Translations under genes and position numbers: made by a program
The notes under the pieces: model-generated
Seen by the model: the letters and a program-made list of their open reading frames with translations, nothing else
What the model was told of the DNA's origin: nothing
The model's database searches: none
Origin: Betaproteobacteria bacterium
GTDB taxonomy: Bacteria; Pseudomonadota; Gammaproteobacteria; Burkholderiales; Burkholderiaceae
Length of the DNA stretch: 41,048 bases
Assembly (NCBI GenBank): GCA_947378095.1
Contig: CANCIL010000006.1
Coordinates: forward strand, 1 to 41,048
Direction: 5' to 3'
Part shown: piece by piece, positions 17,774 to 27,027 of the stretch
How positions within the stretch are numbered: position 1 is the stretch's first letter
Layout of the letters: the number at the start of each line of letters is the position of its first letter

Positions 17774-18475
17774 ATGAATCATGACGATGCATTATTAGAT
17801 TATCTAGCTCAATTCGACACGCCTACAATCTGTAATGCATTGGAATTAATTGATCCCTCTTATAGAACAAATGGATTTACTACTGAACCATTGCAATGCA
17901 TCTATCCAGAACTACCTTCAATCGTAGGCTACGCAAAAACTGGTACTGTTAGCGCGATTGCACCATCTAAAAAAAGTGCTGCTGAACAATTAGAAAATCG
18001 CATCAATTGGTATAAGTATGTCGATCAAAATCCTAAACCGAGCATTGTTGTATTACAGGATATTGATGGGGAAAGGGCTGGTTTTGGAGCCTTCTGGGGT
18101 GAAGTGAACTCCCATGTGCACCGTGGTTTAGGGGCAAAAGGCGTTATCACCAATGGCTCCATTAGAGATATCCAAATGAATGCCGCTGGTTTTCAAATGC
18201 TTGCGGGCAGCGTAATGCCAAGTCATGCTCATGTGCACATAGTCGATATTGCTTGTAACGTCACTGTTGCTGGCCTCAGCATTCAATCAGGCGATTTAAT
18301 TCATGCAGATCGTCATGGAGCTGTCATGATTCCCCATGATGCGGCAATGAAAATTAAAGAAAAAATTGAGTTGATCGCCAGAAAAGAAGAGGTGATCATC
18401 GGCGCAGCTAAAAAACCAGGGTTTAATTGGGAAATACTTAGCGAGTCAATCAAAAAAACATTAGACATCCATTAA
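17774..18475 (+). CDS. RraA-family protein, probable aldolase/decarboxylase-type enzyme
   Basis: Belongs to the RraA / 4-hydroxy-4-methyl-2-oxoglutarate aldolase fold. Seen are GAKGVITNGSIRD at 120-132 with R131 and D132 matching the substrate and metal residues of characterised aldolases, and LIHADRHGAVMIP at 175-187. The usual Asp in the VxDGxxRD motif is Asn here (ITNGSIRD). It has 233 residues, longer than the roughly 160 of RNase E inhibitor RraA, which argues for a metabolic role. It is followed by a Bug protein, 22 bases away. It may cleave a 4-hydroxy-2-oxo acid or decarboxylate oxaloacetate-like products; substrate unknown. Confidence 0.82.
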   Translation: MNHDDALLDYLAQFDTPTICNALELIDPSYRTNGFTTEPLQCIYPELPSIVGYAKTGTVSAIAPSKKSAAEQLENRINWYKYVDQNPKPSIVVLQDIDGERAGFGAFWGEVNSHVHRGLGAKGVITNGSIRDIQMNAAGFQMLAGSVMPSHAHVHIVDIACNVTVAGLSIQSGDLIHADRHGAVMIPHDAAMKIKEKIELIARKEEVIIGAAKKPGFNWEILSESIKKTLDIH

Positions 18476-18497
18476 TTTCACTTAAGGACGAGTGCAA

Positions 18498-19466
18498 ATG
18501 AAAAAAATATTTTTTCTTCCATTCATTGTTTTATTTTCACTCTCCAATGTCTTCGCCCAAACTTCAGATTGGCCCAATAAAACCGTCAAAATAGTGGTGC
18601 CGTTTACTCCTGGTGGGGCGCTAGACCTTACAGCTAGAGAGCTTGCAAAGCGTTTATCAGTCAAATATAACCAAAGTTTTATAGTTGAAAATTTGCCTGG
18701 AGCGGGGGGCACGTTAGGCGTAAATTCTGTTGTTAAATCAAAACCTGACGGCTATACCTTACTGGTGGCATCAACTGGCCAACTCTCCTTACAGCCTGCA
18801 ATTTATAAAAATCTTCCCTATGACCCTGCAGTAGATTTAAAACCAATTAGTCAATTGACTTCGGCTTCTTTTATATTGGTGGTCAGCAGCGACTTTCCAG
18901 GAAAAACAGCAAAGGATTTAGCGACTGAGCTCAAAGCCAATCCAAAAAAATATAATTACAGCTCTACAGGAAACGGCACCTTAGTCCATCTGACGGGAGA
19001 AATGTTTAGTCAAGCCTCAGGAGCCAATGCAACCCACATTAGCTATAAAGGTGGCCCAGACTCTGTTTTGGCTGTTGCTTCAAAAGATGCTTTATATACG
19101 ATTACTAATATCTCAAATGCAATGCCATTATTAAGCAGTGGAAAACTAAAGGCATTAGCAACTTCTGGAAGCAAAAGACCAAGTGGCTTAGCTGATATTC
19201 CCACTATTGCGGAAAACGGATTTCCAAATTTTGACTCTACAGTTTGGGTTGGTTTGTTTGGCCCAAAAAATATTCCAAATAATATTGTGGCATCGCTTAA
19301 TGAAGCAACGCGCCAAGCATTAGCCGACCCAACATTTATTAGCAAAATGACTGCAAATGGTGATGATCCATCGCCAAAGAGCCCAGAGGAATTTTCTCAA
19401 TTCATCGCAAAAGAGACCACTAAGTGGGGCACAATCGCTCGTAGTGCCAATGTACAGATGGAGTAA
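18498..19466 (+). CDS. Bug-family (TctC-like) periplasmic substrate-binding protein
   Basis: Second of three Bug proteins. A signal peptide (about 1-20, cleavage after VFA) leads to WPNKTVKIVVPFTPGGALDLTAR, with family elements SSTGNGTLVHL and HISYKGGPDSVLAV later. The track starts at GTG 18492, but the ATG at 18498 lies nine bases after AAGGA and is preferred, giving 322 residues. It lies between the RraA-like gene and the aldolase. Its ligand is probably an acid consumed by the neighbouring enzymes (inference). Confidence 0.9.
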   Translation: MKKIFFLPFIVLFSLSNVFAQTSDWPNKTVKIVVPFTPGGALDLTARELAKRLSVKYNQSFIVENLPGAGGTLGVNSVVKSKPDGYTLLVASTGQLSLQPAIYKNLPYDPAVDLKPISQLTSASFILVVSSDFPGKTAKDLATELKANPKKYNYSSTGNGTLVHLTGEMFSQASGANATHISYKGGPDSVLAVASKDALYTITNISNAMPLLSSGKLKALATSGSKRPSGLADIPTIAENGFPNFDSTVWVGLFGPKNIPNNIVASLNEATRQALADPTFISKMTANGDDPSPKSPEEFSQFIAKETTKWGTIARSANVQME

Positions 19467-19548
19467 TCTTGGTAGTAAGCTTAGCGCTCTAAATCAAATA
19501 GCAGCATCAGTAATTCATCTTTTCTATTAATAACTTATCGGGGACGTC

Positions 19549-20316
19549 ATGCATTCAATTGCCACATCACTTAAATCGAAATTACAGCAAGGAAAAATGA
19601 TTGGTGGTGCCTGGATGATGACAGTGAATCCAGCCTATGCAGAACTTGCGTCAGCTATTGGATTAGATTTTGTGGTGATTGATATGGAGCATGGCGCAAT
19701 TGCCTTGGCTGATTTACCAGGAATACTACGTGGCTTTAGTCGCGAAACAAGCGCAATTGTTCGCGTACCGTCTGCTGATCCTAGCTTGATTGCGCGAGTA
19801 TTAGATCGTGGTGCACATGGTGTCATGGTACCCAGAGTAGAGAGCGTTGAAACCGCTTTAGAAGTTTCGCGCGCTGCCAAATTTCCTCCTCAAGGAGATC
19901 GCGGCTTAGCGCTTCCCGCCCTCAGAGCTTCCGGCTATGGCACTAACCCTGACTATCGACCTAATTCGAACGCAAATACTTTAATGATTATCCAATTGGA
20001 ATCAGCTAATGCAATGAATTTAGCGCTTGAAATTGGTGGCTTGCCAGAGGTGGATTTAGTGTTTGTGGGGCCAACAGACTTATCGGCCAATTTGGGTCTA
20101 GAAGGACCAGAAAACTTCGCTGCTTTAAATCAAATAATTGATGGCGTTTTAGCAAAATGTAAAACTGCCAAGATCCCATTGGGCATCATTCCATTTGCGG
20201 GGAGAGCAGTACCCGATCTGAAGCAACTCGGTTTTCAGATGGTTGTTGCGGGCAGTGATGTGGCCTTCTTAAGAGAATCTATTATTAATTTAAAGAAAAC
20301 TTTTGAATCAAACTAG
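19549..20316 (+). CDS. HpcH/HpaI-family class II aldolase
   Basis: Metal-dependent pyruvate aldolase that reversibly splits 4-hydroxy-2-oxo acids, for example 2-keto-3-deoxy sugar acids, to pyruvate and an aldehyde. Catalytic and binding residues are visible: E47-H48 in DMEHGA, R72 in VRVPSAD, metal ligand E151 in QLESANA and D177 in GPTDLSANLG. It has 255 residues, standard for the family. GGGGA precedes the ATG. Placed before a Bug protein and an IlvD/Edd dehydratase, it fits the step after sugar-acid dehydration. Substrate chain length cannot be decided. Confidence 0.9.
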   Translation: MHSIATSLKSKLQQGKMIGGAWMMTVNPAYAELASAIGLDFVVIDMEHGAIALADLPGILRGFSRETSAIVRVPSADPSLIARVLDRGAHGVMVPRVESVETALEVSRAAKFPPQGDRGLALPALRASGYGTNPDYRPNSNANTLMIIQLESANAMNLALEIGGLPEVDLVFVGPTDLSANLGLEGPENFAALNQIIDGVLAKCKTAKIPLGIIPFAGRAVPDLKQLGFQMVVAGSDVAFLRESIINLKKTFESN

Positions 20317-20386
20317 GCCTTAGTTGCCTAAGAAGACATCGGCGCTGCAAATGCGCACTAAGTGATTCCTAAAAACAGGAGGGGCA

Positions 20387-21364
20387 ATGTTCAAACAATG
20401 GAAATGCTTGTTCATATTAGCTACTGCTTTATTCACTCATGCAATACCTAGTTATGCGCAATCTGGCTACCCAAATAAACCTATTAAACTTTTTGTAGGC
20501 TTTCCTCCTGGTGGAGGCGTTGACTTTACTGCACGGCTTTTAGCCCCTCACCTTGCAGAAGCACTTGGTCAACAAGTCGTTATCGAAAACAAACCCGGCG
20601 CTGCGGGTGTGATCGCACTAAATGAGTTAACTCGCGCTGCACCCGACGGCTATACCTTAGCCGTAGCTAATATTGGCCCTATGGTTTTAGCTCCTAACAT
20701 GATGGCAAAAAAACCATATGACCCTTTGAGAGATTTCACACCTATTGGTCAAATTGTTTCTACTTATTTTCTGGCAGTGGTTCCACGAGATCTCCCAGTA
20801 GATTCGCTGAAGTCTTTTATTCAATGGGCTAAGAAGAATCCCGATAAAGCCAATTTTGCTTCTGGTGGTAATGGATCCATTACTCATTTAAATGGTGAGC
20901 TACTAAATACTATTAGCGGTACTAAGCTCACCCACATTCCTTATAAAGGCTCCGCACCAGCGATTGTTGATTTAGTTTCTGGGCAAACGCATATTCTGAT
21001 TGATATCACCAATATCTTAGTTCCCCAGGTTCAATCAGGTGCTTTAAAAGCGATTGCCATTACTAGCCCTAATAGGGATAAAGATTTGCCAAATGTGCCG
21101 ACTATGCGGGAATCTGGTTTCGCCGAATTGGAAACCTCGGGATGGCAAGGTTTAGTTGGCCCAGCTGGCATGCCTAAGGATGTGGTTCAAAAATTACAGA
21201 GTGCCCTCAAGAAAGTTCTAAGCAATCCAGATGTTCGCGAGCGCTTAGAAAAATCTGGGACTCCAATTACAGAACGATCTTCTGCAGAATTTACAAACTT
21301 TATTAAATCAGAAAATGATCGCTGGGCATCAGTTATCAAGGCATCTGGCGCCTCAATGGATTAA
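20387..21364 (+). CDS. Bug-family (TctC-like) periplasmic substrate-binding protein
   Basis: Third Bug protein. A signal peptide (about 1-24, cleavage after SYA) is followed by YPNKPIKLFVGFPPGGGVDFTAR and later FASGGNGSITHLNGE and HIPYKGSAPAIVDLVSGQ. It has 325 residues. The start has a strong AGGAGG seven bases upstream, better than most genes in the window. Between the aldolase and the dehydratase genes it likely binds a sugar acid; transporter membrane subunits must be elsewhere, if they exist. Confidence 0.9.
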   Translation: MFKQWKCLFILATALFTHAIPSYAQSGYPNKPIKLFVGFPPGGGVDFTARLLAPHLAEALGQQVVIENKPGAAGVIALNELTRAAPDGYTLAVANIGPMVLAPNMMAKKPYDPLRDFTPIGQIVSTYFLAVVPRDLPVDSLKSFIQWAKKNPDKANFASGGNGSITHLNGELLNTISGTKLTHIPYKGSAPAIVDLVSGQTHILIDITNILVPQVQSGALKAIAITSPNRDKDLPNVPTMRESGFAELETSGWQGLVGPAGMPKDVVQKLQSALKKVLSNPDVRERLEKSGTPITERSSAEFTNFIKSENDRWASVIKASGASMD

Positions 21365-21431
21365 ATTTTGAATCTCCTCTTTCATGTAGCACAATACCTT
21401 AAACAACTAACCAATTAACCATCAACATTCA

Positions 21432-23201
21432 ATGACAACTACCAAGCGCAAAAAACCTGAAGAACTTCGAAGTCATCGTTGGTATGGCGCAAAAGATATG
21501 CGCAGCTTTGGACATCGTTCCCGTACAGCTCAGATGGGCTATAACCGTAATGACTATGCAGGCAAACCGGTTATTGCCATCATCAATACTTGGAGCGACA
21601 TTAATCCCTGTCATAGTCATTTTCGTCAGCGCGCTGAAGAAGTAAAAAGAGGCATTTGGCAGGCGGGTGGATTTCCAGTGGAAATGCCAGCAATCAGCTT
21701 ATCCGAGCCTTTTCAAAAACCGACCACGATGTTGTATCGCAATCTACTAGCAATGGAGACCGAAGAATTATTGCGCTCCTACCCTGCTGATGCGTGCGTA
21801 TTAATGGGTGGCTGTGACAAGACTACACCGGCTCTATTGATGGGCGCCATCAGCATGAATTTACCCACCATCTTCTTACCTGCAGGCCCAATGTTACGTG
21901 GTGATTATCGGGGGCAGTTTTTAGGTAGCGGAAGCGACGTCTGGAAATATTGGGCTGAGTTACGTGCAGGCAATATCACTGAATCTGATTGGGCAGAGAT
22001 TGAAAATGGTATTGCGCGCTCCCCAGGTCACTGCATGACTATGGGCACAGCCTCAACGATGACGAGCACGGTAGAGGCTCTGGGCTTATCTTTATCTGGA
22101 TATGCTTCCATACCTGCGCCAGACTCTAGACATGCACAAATGGCTACTCAGACCGGGCGCCGCATTGTTGAAATGGCATGGGAGGATCTCAAACCCTCCG
22201 ATATTTTGACTCCCGCCTCCTTTGATAATGCCGTGATGACTACTCTGGCTTTATCTGGATCTACTAATGCTGCCGTGCATTTGATCGCTCTATCTAAACG
22301 CGCTGGCTTTAATCTCACATTAGAGCGCTTTGATGAATTGGCCCGCAAAATACCTGTCCTCGCCAACGTCAGACCATCTGGCAAGTACCTAATGGAAGAT
22401 TTTTTCTATGCAGGCGGTTTGCGCGCTCTATTGAAGCAACTGGGAAGCCTACTCAGCCTCAAAGAAAAAACTGTTGATGGAAAAACCATTGGTGAACTGA
22501 TTGCTAATGCCACAGTATTTAATGACGATGTGATTCGCTCAATAGACAATGCCATGGTGAAGAGTGATGGGTTGGCCATCCTCAAAGGCAATCTTGCTCC
22601 AGATGGCGCAGTCATTAAGCCACCAGCTGCTGAAAGTCATCTTCTCAAGCACACAGGCAAGGCAGTCGTCTTTAAAAACTATGATGACCTATCCGCTCGT
22701 ATCGACTCACCTACATTGGATATTGATGCGAATTCTGTCATCGTTCTTCAAAACGCCGGTCCCCAGGGCGCCCCTGGCATGCCCGAGTGGGGGCAATTAC
22801 CAATTCCTAAAAAGCTGTTAGAGCAAGGTGTACGCGATATGGTGCGAATTTCTGATGCCCGTATGAGCGGTACCAGTTATGGCGCATGTGTTTTACACGT
22901 CACACCAGAATCCTATATCGGCGGTCCATTGGCTTTTGTGAAGGATGGCGATCTGATTGAGCTTGATGTACCTGCTCGTAAATTAAATGTCTTAATTTCT
23001 GATGAGGAAATGGCTAAACGTAAGGCGGCCTGGGTTGCCCCAATACCAAAATTTGAGCGCGGCTTTGGTAAGCTTTATTTACAGCATATACAACAAGCTG
23101 ATAAAGGTTGTGACTTTGACTTTTTAGAAACACAAGTCAGCCCCACTCATTCGGACACTCAAAAAGACGGTAGTAGAGGCGGTGAACCAGAGATTCATTA
23201 A
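21432..23201 (+). CDS. IlvD/Edd-family sugar-acid dehydratase (L-arabinonate dehydratase-like)
   Basis: Iron-sulfur dehydratase that turns an aldonate into a 2-keto-3-deoxy acid. Cluster cysteines C60 ([13 protein letters not shown]), C128 ([10 protein letters not shown]) and C201 ([12 protein letters not shown]) align in spacing with the three ligands of characterised L-arabinonate dehydratase. At 589 residues it matches the pentonate/hexonate dehydratase branch rather than IlvD of valine synthesis, with which it shares the fold. Its product would be a substrate for the HpcH/HpaI aldolase two genes upstream. Substrate stereochemistry is not readable. The C-terminal tail ([13 protein letters not shown]) is hydrophilic and unlikely to be catalytic. 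Confidence 0.88.
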   Translation: MTTTKRKKPEELRSHRWYGAKDMRSFGHRSRTAQMGYNRNDYAGKPVIAIINTWSDINPCHSHFRQRAEEVKRGIWQAGGFPVEMPAISLSEPFQKPTTMLYRNLLAMETEELLRSYPADACVLMGGCDKTTPALLMGAISMNLPTIFLPAGPMLRGDYRGQFLGSGSDVWKYWAELRAGNITESDWAEIENGIARSPGHCMTMGTASTMTSTVEALGLSLSGYASIPAPDSRHAQMATQTGRRIVEMAWEDLKPSDILTPASFDNAVMTTLALSGSTNAAVHLIALSKRAGFNLTLERFDELARKIPVLANVRPSGKYLMEDFFYAGGLRALLKQLGSLLSLKEKTVDGKTIGELIANATVFNDDVIRSIDNAMVKSDGLAILKGNLAPDGAVIKPPAAESHLLKHTGKAVVFKNYDDLSARIDSPTLDIDANSVIVLQNAGPQGAPGMPEWGQLPIPKKLLEQGVRDMVRISDARMSGTSYGACVLHVTPESYIGGPLAFVKDGDLIELDVPARKLNVLISDEEMAKRKAAWVAPIPKFERGFGKLYLQHIQQADKGCDFDFLETQVSPTHSDTQKDGSRGGEPEIH

Positions 23202-23274
23202 ATCTTCCAAAGAAGACCGCTGAGATATAAAATGATTATTGCTACCTCTAACCTATAACAACTTAAAGCTCACC

Positions 23275-24750
23275 ATGACAACTGATATTCGCAAGCTCTT
23301 GAAAGATCCTAGCCTATTTAAAGAAGAGGCTTTTATTAATGGTAAATGGGTGAAGTCTAGCTCGGGCAAAACCTTCCCAATCAATAACCCAGCCACAGAT
23401 GAAATCATCGCGCAGGTTACTAACTTAGATGCAGCAGATGCAGAAAAAGCAATTGCTGCTGCCAATGAAGCTTTTCCTAAATGGAAAGGTATTACCGGCA
23501 AAGAGCGCGCAGGCTTAATGCGTAAATGGTTTGATCTGATCCTACAAAACAAAGATGACTTAGCCATTTTGATGACCCTGGAGCAAGGCAAACCCCTTAC
23601 CGAATCCGCAGGTGAAGTAGTTTATGGTGCATCTTTTATTGAATGGTATGCAGAAGAAGCGAAACGGGTTTCTGGAACTATTCCAACAACCATCTGGGGT
23701 GATAAACGCTTCATGGTGCTCAAGCAACCAGTGGGCGTTTGCGTGGCGATTACACCCTGGAACTTCCCCAATGCGATGATTACCCGCAAGATTGCACCTG
23801 CAATGGCAGCAGGTTGCACCATCATCATTAAGCCCGCAGAACAAACACCTTTGTCCGCTTTGGCGCTGGCTGAACTGGCAATCCGCGCTGGCATTCCAGA
23901 AGGCGTGATGAATATCGTGACTGCTGATGCAGATCAATCCATCGCAATTGGAAAAACACTTTGTGCTTCACCTATAGTTCGCCACCTCTCCTTCACAGGA
24001 TCCACTGAAGTAGGTCGCATCTTGATGTCGCAGTGTGCACCCACCGTGAAGAAGCTAGGACTTGAGCTAGGTGGCCACGCTCCTTTCATTGTGTTTGAAG
24101 ATGCCGATATTGATTCGGCAGTAGCGGGAGCGATTGCTTCTAAATACCGTAACTCTGGACAAACTTGTGTTTGTGCCAATCGCATCTACGTTCACAAAAA
24201 AGTGCACGATGCCTTTGTGGAAAAATTCTCTCAGGCTGTACAAGCGATCAAAGTTGGTAACGGTATGGATGCTGGCGTCTCTCAAGGCCCATTGATTGAT
24301 CATGCTGCCCTAGAGAAAGTAGAAAGACATATTGCTGATGCTCTAAGTAAAGGCGCCAAGCTAGTGACAGGCGGCAAGCCTTCACCATTAGGCGGCACTT
24401 TCTATGAGCCAACTATTTTGGCAAATGTCACCAGCAATATGTTGATTACTTATGAAGAAACATTTGGCCCAGTGGCACCAATCATTCCTTTTGAAAGTGA
24501 TGATGAAGTGGTTGCGCTAGCCAATAACAGCCAGTATGGCCTTGCATCCTACTTCTACAGCCGAGATATCGGTCGTATTTGGAAAGTCGCAGAAGCCCTT
24601 GAGTACGGCATGGTTGGTGTCAATAGCGGGATCCTTGCTAATGAAGTTGTTCCATTTGGAGGAGTAAAGCAATCGGGCCTAGGAAGAGAAGGTAGCGTCT
24701 TTGGTATGGATGAGTACTTAGAGTTGAAGTACGTTTGTATTACGCTCTAA
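23275..24750 (+). CDS. gabD: NAD(P)-dependent aldehyde dehydrogenase, succinate-semialdehyde dehydrogenase type
   Basis: Closely resembles GabD in its motifs. Seen are PWNFPNAMITRK (N163), KPAEQTP (K186), FTGSTEVG, ELGGHAPFIVF (E264) and GQTCVCAN with catalytic C298 and the neighbouring C300 typical of succinate-semialdehyde dehydrogenases. The track ORF starts at TTG 23239; the ATG at 23275 matches family N-termini and gives 491 residues. As the last gene of the island it could oxidise the aldehyde from the aldolase (glycolaldehyde, lactaldehyde or a semialdehyde). It could also be an ordinary GabD. The gene name reflects sequence class, not proven substrate. Confidence 0.88.
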   Translation: MTTDIRKLLKDPSLFKEEAFINGKWVKSSSGKTFPINNPATDEIIAQVTNLDAADAEKAIAAANEAFPKWKGITGKERAGLMRKWFDLILQNKDDLAILMTLEQGKPLTESAGEVVYGASFIEWYAEEAKRVSGTIPTTIWGDKRFMVLKQPVGVCVAITPWNFPNAMITRKIAPAMAAGCTIIIKPAEQTPLSALALAELAIRAGIPEGVMNIVTADADQSIAIGKTLCASPIVRHLSFTGSTEVGRILMSQCAPTVKKLGLELGGHAPFIVFEDADIDSAVAGAIASKYRNSGQTCVCANRIYVHKKVHDAFVEKFSQAVQAIKVGNGMDAGVSQGPLIDHAALEKVERHIADALSKGAKLVTGGKPSPLGGTFYEPTILANVTSNMLITYEETFGPVAPIIPFESDDEVVALANNSQYGLASYFYSRDIGRIWKVAEALEYGMVGVNSGILANEVVPFGGVKQSGLGREGSVFGMDEYLELKYVCITL

Positions 24751-24772
24751 AACGATTTATTACTGATAGCCT

Positions 24773-25606
24773 TTAAACTTTTCTGTAGACTAAATCCCAA
24801 ACCCCGTGGCCTAGATTGATGCCACGGTTCTCAAACTTGGTGACCGGTCTATACGCCGGTCTTTCTACATAACCCGCATGCATTCCCTTGAGCTGCTCAA
24901 GAGTGGGTTTGAATTCATTTGATGACTCGCCCTCTTTTGTAGCATCCGCTTCGCCGAAAGTCTCAATCTTGATTTGCTGCGTAGAGGTGTTTTGCAAGCT
25001 AGGTTCTGCATTGAGAACAAGCAGCATTTGTTCCGCATAGTTGTGCCAGTCAGTAGCTAAATGAATATAGCCGTCTGGTTTTAGACGAGATAGCAACAAC
25101 TTCACGAAATCTGCCTGAATTAAACGGCGCTTATGGTGACGCTTCTTATGCCAAGGATCGGCAAAATAAATATGGATGCCATCCAAGACATTCTCTGCAA
25201 GCATTTTCTCTAACACCTCAACCGCATCGTGCTTAATGAGTCGAAGGTTAGTCAACTGAGTTTCGCCTATTAACTTGAGAAGTGCTCCCACGCCAGGCGT
25301 GTGAACTTCGATCGCTAAAAAATCATCATCAGGTCTAAGAGCGGCAATTTGGGCAGTGGTCTCGCCCATGCCAAAACCTATCTCGAGAATCTTTGGCTTG
25401 CTTGAACCTTGGAAAAGGTCCTTTAGATCAATTCGTTTATCTACAAAAGGAACTAAAAATTGAGGGCCCAACTCATCAAGAGCACGCTGCTGACCTGCGG
25501 TTGTTCTACCCGCCCTTAAGACAAACGAGCGAATGCGCTCAACTGGATGCGAAGGCAAATTAAGCCAAGACCTTCCTAAAGTAGGCGATTGTCTCTTTGA
25601 GACCAT
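24773..25606 (-). CDS. trmB: tRNA (guanine-N7-)-methyltransferase
   Basis: SAM-dependent methylation of G46 in tRNA. The SAM site [16 protein letters not shown] is near residue 75, followed by [17 protein letters not shown], the TrmB signature. The N-terminal [19 protein letters not shown] is also typical. The ATG at 25606 makes a 47-base overlap with the UDP-glucuronate decarboxylase gene. A TTG at 25558 directly after that gene's stop, with GGAAGG upstream, would give 261 residues and remove the overlap; both are possible. A linker rich in Ser, Glu and Lys (about 205-230) is longer than usual. Confidence 0.95.
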   Translation of the reverse strand: MVSKRQSPTLGRSWLNLPSHPVERIRSFVLRAGRTTAGQQRALDELGPQFLVPFVDKRIDLKDLFQGSSKPKILEIGFGMGETTAQIAALRPDDDFLAIEVHTPGVGALLKLIGETQLTNLRLIKHDAVEVLEKMLAENVLDGIHIYFADPWHKKRHHKRRLIQADFVKLLLSRLKPDGYIHLATDWHNYAEQMLLVLNAEPSLQNTSTQQIKIETFGEADATKEGESSNEFKPTLEQLKGMHAGYVERPAYRPVTKFENRGINLGHGVWDLVYRKV

Positions 25607-26495
25607 CCTCTAGATTTACTTTTGGCTCCCAACCTAGCTTGGCCTTAGCCAATTCAATATTAGGCTGACGCTGTTTTGGATCATCGGAAGGGAGCGGCTC
25701 AAATACCAATTTTGATTTACTACCAGAAAGATGCAAAATGGTTTCAGCCAACTGCAACATCGTAAATTCGCCTGGATTTCCGGTATTCACTGGTCCAGTA
25801 AAGCCCGCTTCAGAATTCATCATACGTACAAAGGCTTCAATCAAGTCATCCACATAGCAAAAGCTGCGTGTCTGTTGGCCATCACCATAAATCGTGATGT
25901 CTTCACCCTGCAAAGCCTGAACAATAAAGTTGCTCACCACACGACCATCATGCGGATTCATACGAGGACCATAGGTGTTAAAGATGCGCATGACTTTAAT
26001 ATCGAGACCATGCTGACGGTGATAATCAAAAAATAAAGTTTCTGCACAGCGCTTGCCTTCGTCGTAGCAAGAACGAATACCGATCGGATTCACCCTTCCC
26101 CAATACTCTTCAGGCTGAGGATGGACTTCGGGATCGCCATAGACTTCACTGGTGGAAGCTTGCAAAATACGTGCGCGCGTCCGCTTGGCTAAGCCCAGCA
26201 TGTTAATAGCACCGTGGACACTGGTCTTGGTTGTCTGTACGGGATCATATTGATAATGCACAGGAGATGCGGGACAAGCCAAGTTGTAAATCTGATTTGT
26301 TTCTACATAGAGTGGAAAAGTCACATCGTGACGCATCACTTCTAAATTGGTATTAGACAATAAGTGCGCTAAATTTTGCTTAGAGCCAGTAAAGAAGTTA
26401 TCAACAACCAAAACCTCATTCTTATCTTTAAGCAGTCTTTCCGTTAGGTGTGACCCCAGGAAGCCTGCGCCACCAGTAATGAGAATTTTGTTCAT
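25560..26495 (-). CDS. UDP-glucuronate decarboxylase (UDP-xylose synthase)
   Basis: Extended short-chain dehydrogenase that decarboxylates UDP-glucuronate to UDP-xylose. The NAD motif [10 protein letters not shown] (7-16), [15 protein letters not shown] and the catalytic [12 protein letters not shown] (Y144, K148) are the characteristic UXS signature and separate it from UDP-glucose epimerases. The length of 311 is normal. It precedes trmB and lies upstream of the polysaccharide genes, so xylose may enter the surface glycan. The UDP-glucose dehydrogenase supplying its substrate is not in the window. Confidence 0.93.
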   Translation of the reverse strand: MNKILITGGAGFLGSHLTERLLKDKNEVLVVDNFFTGSKQNLAHLLSNTNLEVMRHDVTFPLYVETNQIYNLACPASPVHYQYDPVQTTKTSVHGAINMLGLAKRTRARILQASTSEVYGDPEVHPQPEEYWGRVNPIGIRSCYDEGKRCAETLFFDYHRQHGLDIKVMRIFNTYGPRMNPHDGRVVSNFIVQALQGEDITIYGDGQQTRSFCYVDDLIEAFVRMMNSEAGFTGPVNTGNPGEFTMLQLAETILHLSGSKSKLVFEPLPSDDPKQRQPNIELAKAKLGWEPKVNLEDGLKETIAYFRKVLA

Positions 26496-26544
26496 ATTGT
26501 TTGTCTTTAATTAAAGTTCTACTAATTTTAACGGTTTGAATGGC

Positions 26545-27000
26545 CTAGCTGTGCGGAGAATCCCAGCCAGCAGAGCGATAAGCAAACACTACCTCAGCCA
26601 ATACAAAGCCTAAAGAGGTCATAAAGGACACCAATCCCAGTACAAAGGTCCAAATCACGTAAGCAGTCTGAAGTGATCTCACTGCTCCAGCCTGAAAGAA
26701 AAAGAGCTCAAGAACGGTCAAGGAAATAAAGAGGCCGCTCAAGACATCAAAAAAGATCGCGGCAGTGCACAAACGACCACGAATTTTGGCCTCATTCGCC
26801 TCAATCCGCATTTGTGTCCGAGTTGCATCCGATAAATTCGGATCCCCATGAATCAGTTTTTGAATCGATCGCATGCGATCTACCGATCTTGCCAATCGTG
26901 CAGAAATCGCATTGAGTAAAGTAGCAACCGCAGTTAATAAAAAAACGGGTGCTAAGGCTAGCTGAATATTATTTGTAATCGCGTCAATGGATACATCCAT
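26545..27000 (-). CDS. DUF2721-family membrane protein
   Basis: A 151-residue integral membrane protein with three predicted helices (about 13-32, 80-105, 112-140). The N-terminal LAPVFLLTAVATLLNAISARLARSVDR is the DUF2721 pattern, with a conserved arginine-rich cytoplasmic segment after it. Function of the family is not established. It lies 27 bases downstream of uppP and may be co-transcribed with it. Confidence 0.8.
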   Translation of the reverse strand: MDVSIDAITNNIQLALAPVFLLTAVATLLNAISARLARSVDRMRSIQKLIHGDPNLSDATRTQMRIEANEAKIRGRLCTAAIFFDVLSGLFISLTVLELFFFQAGAVRSLQTAYVIWTFVLGLVSFMTSLGFVLAEVVFAYRSAGWDSPHS

Positions 27001-27027
27001 ATTGATTCCTAAAAGACTAGCTATAAA

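Noticed and set aside
20317-20386. Terminator between the aldolase and the third Bug gene (CTTAG-TTGC-CTAAG).
   Set aside because: Five-base stem without a T-run; too weak to call.
21432-23201. Annotating the IlvD/Edd protein as dihydroxy-acid dehydratase of valine/isoleucine synthesis.
   Set aside because: The [13 protein letters not shown] and GGCDKTTPA context, the length and the neighbours fit the sugar-acid dehydratase branch better.
23560-23937. 125-residue minus-strand ORF opposite gabD.
   Set aside because: No family features; gabD motifs on the plus strand cover the region fully.
26505-26516. Perfect palindrome CTTTAATTAAAG before the UDP-glucuronate decarboxylase gene.
   Set aside because: Short and purely A+T in its core; expected by chance in a gap of this composition.
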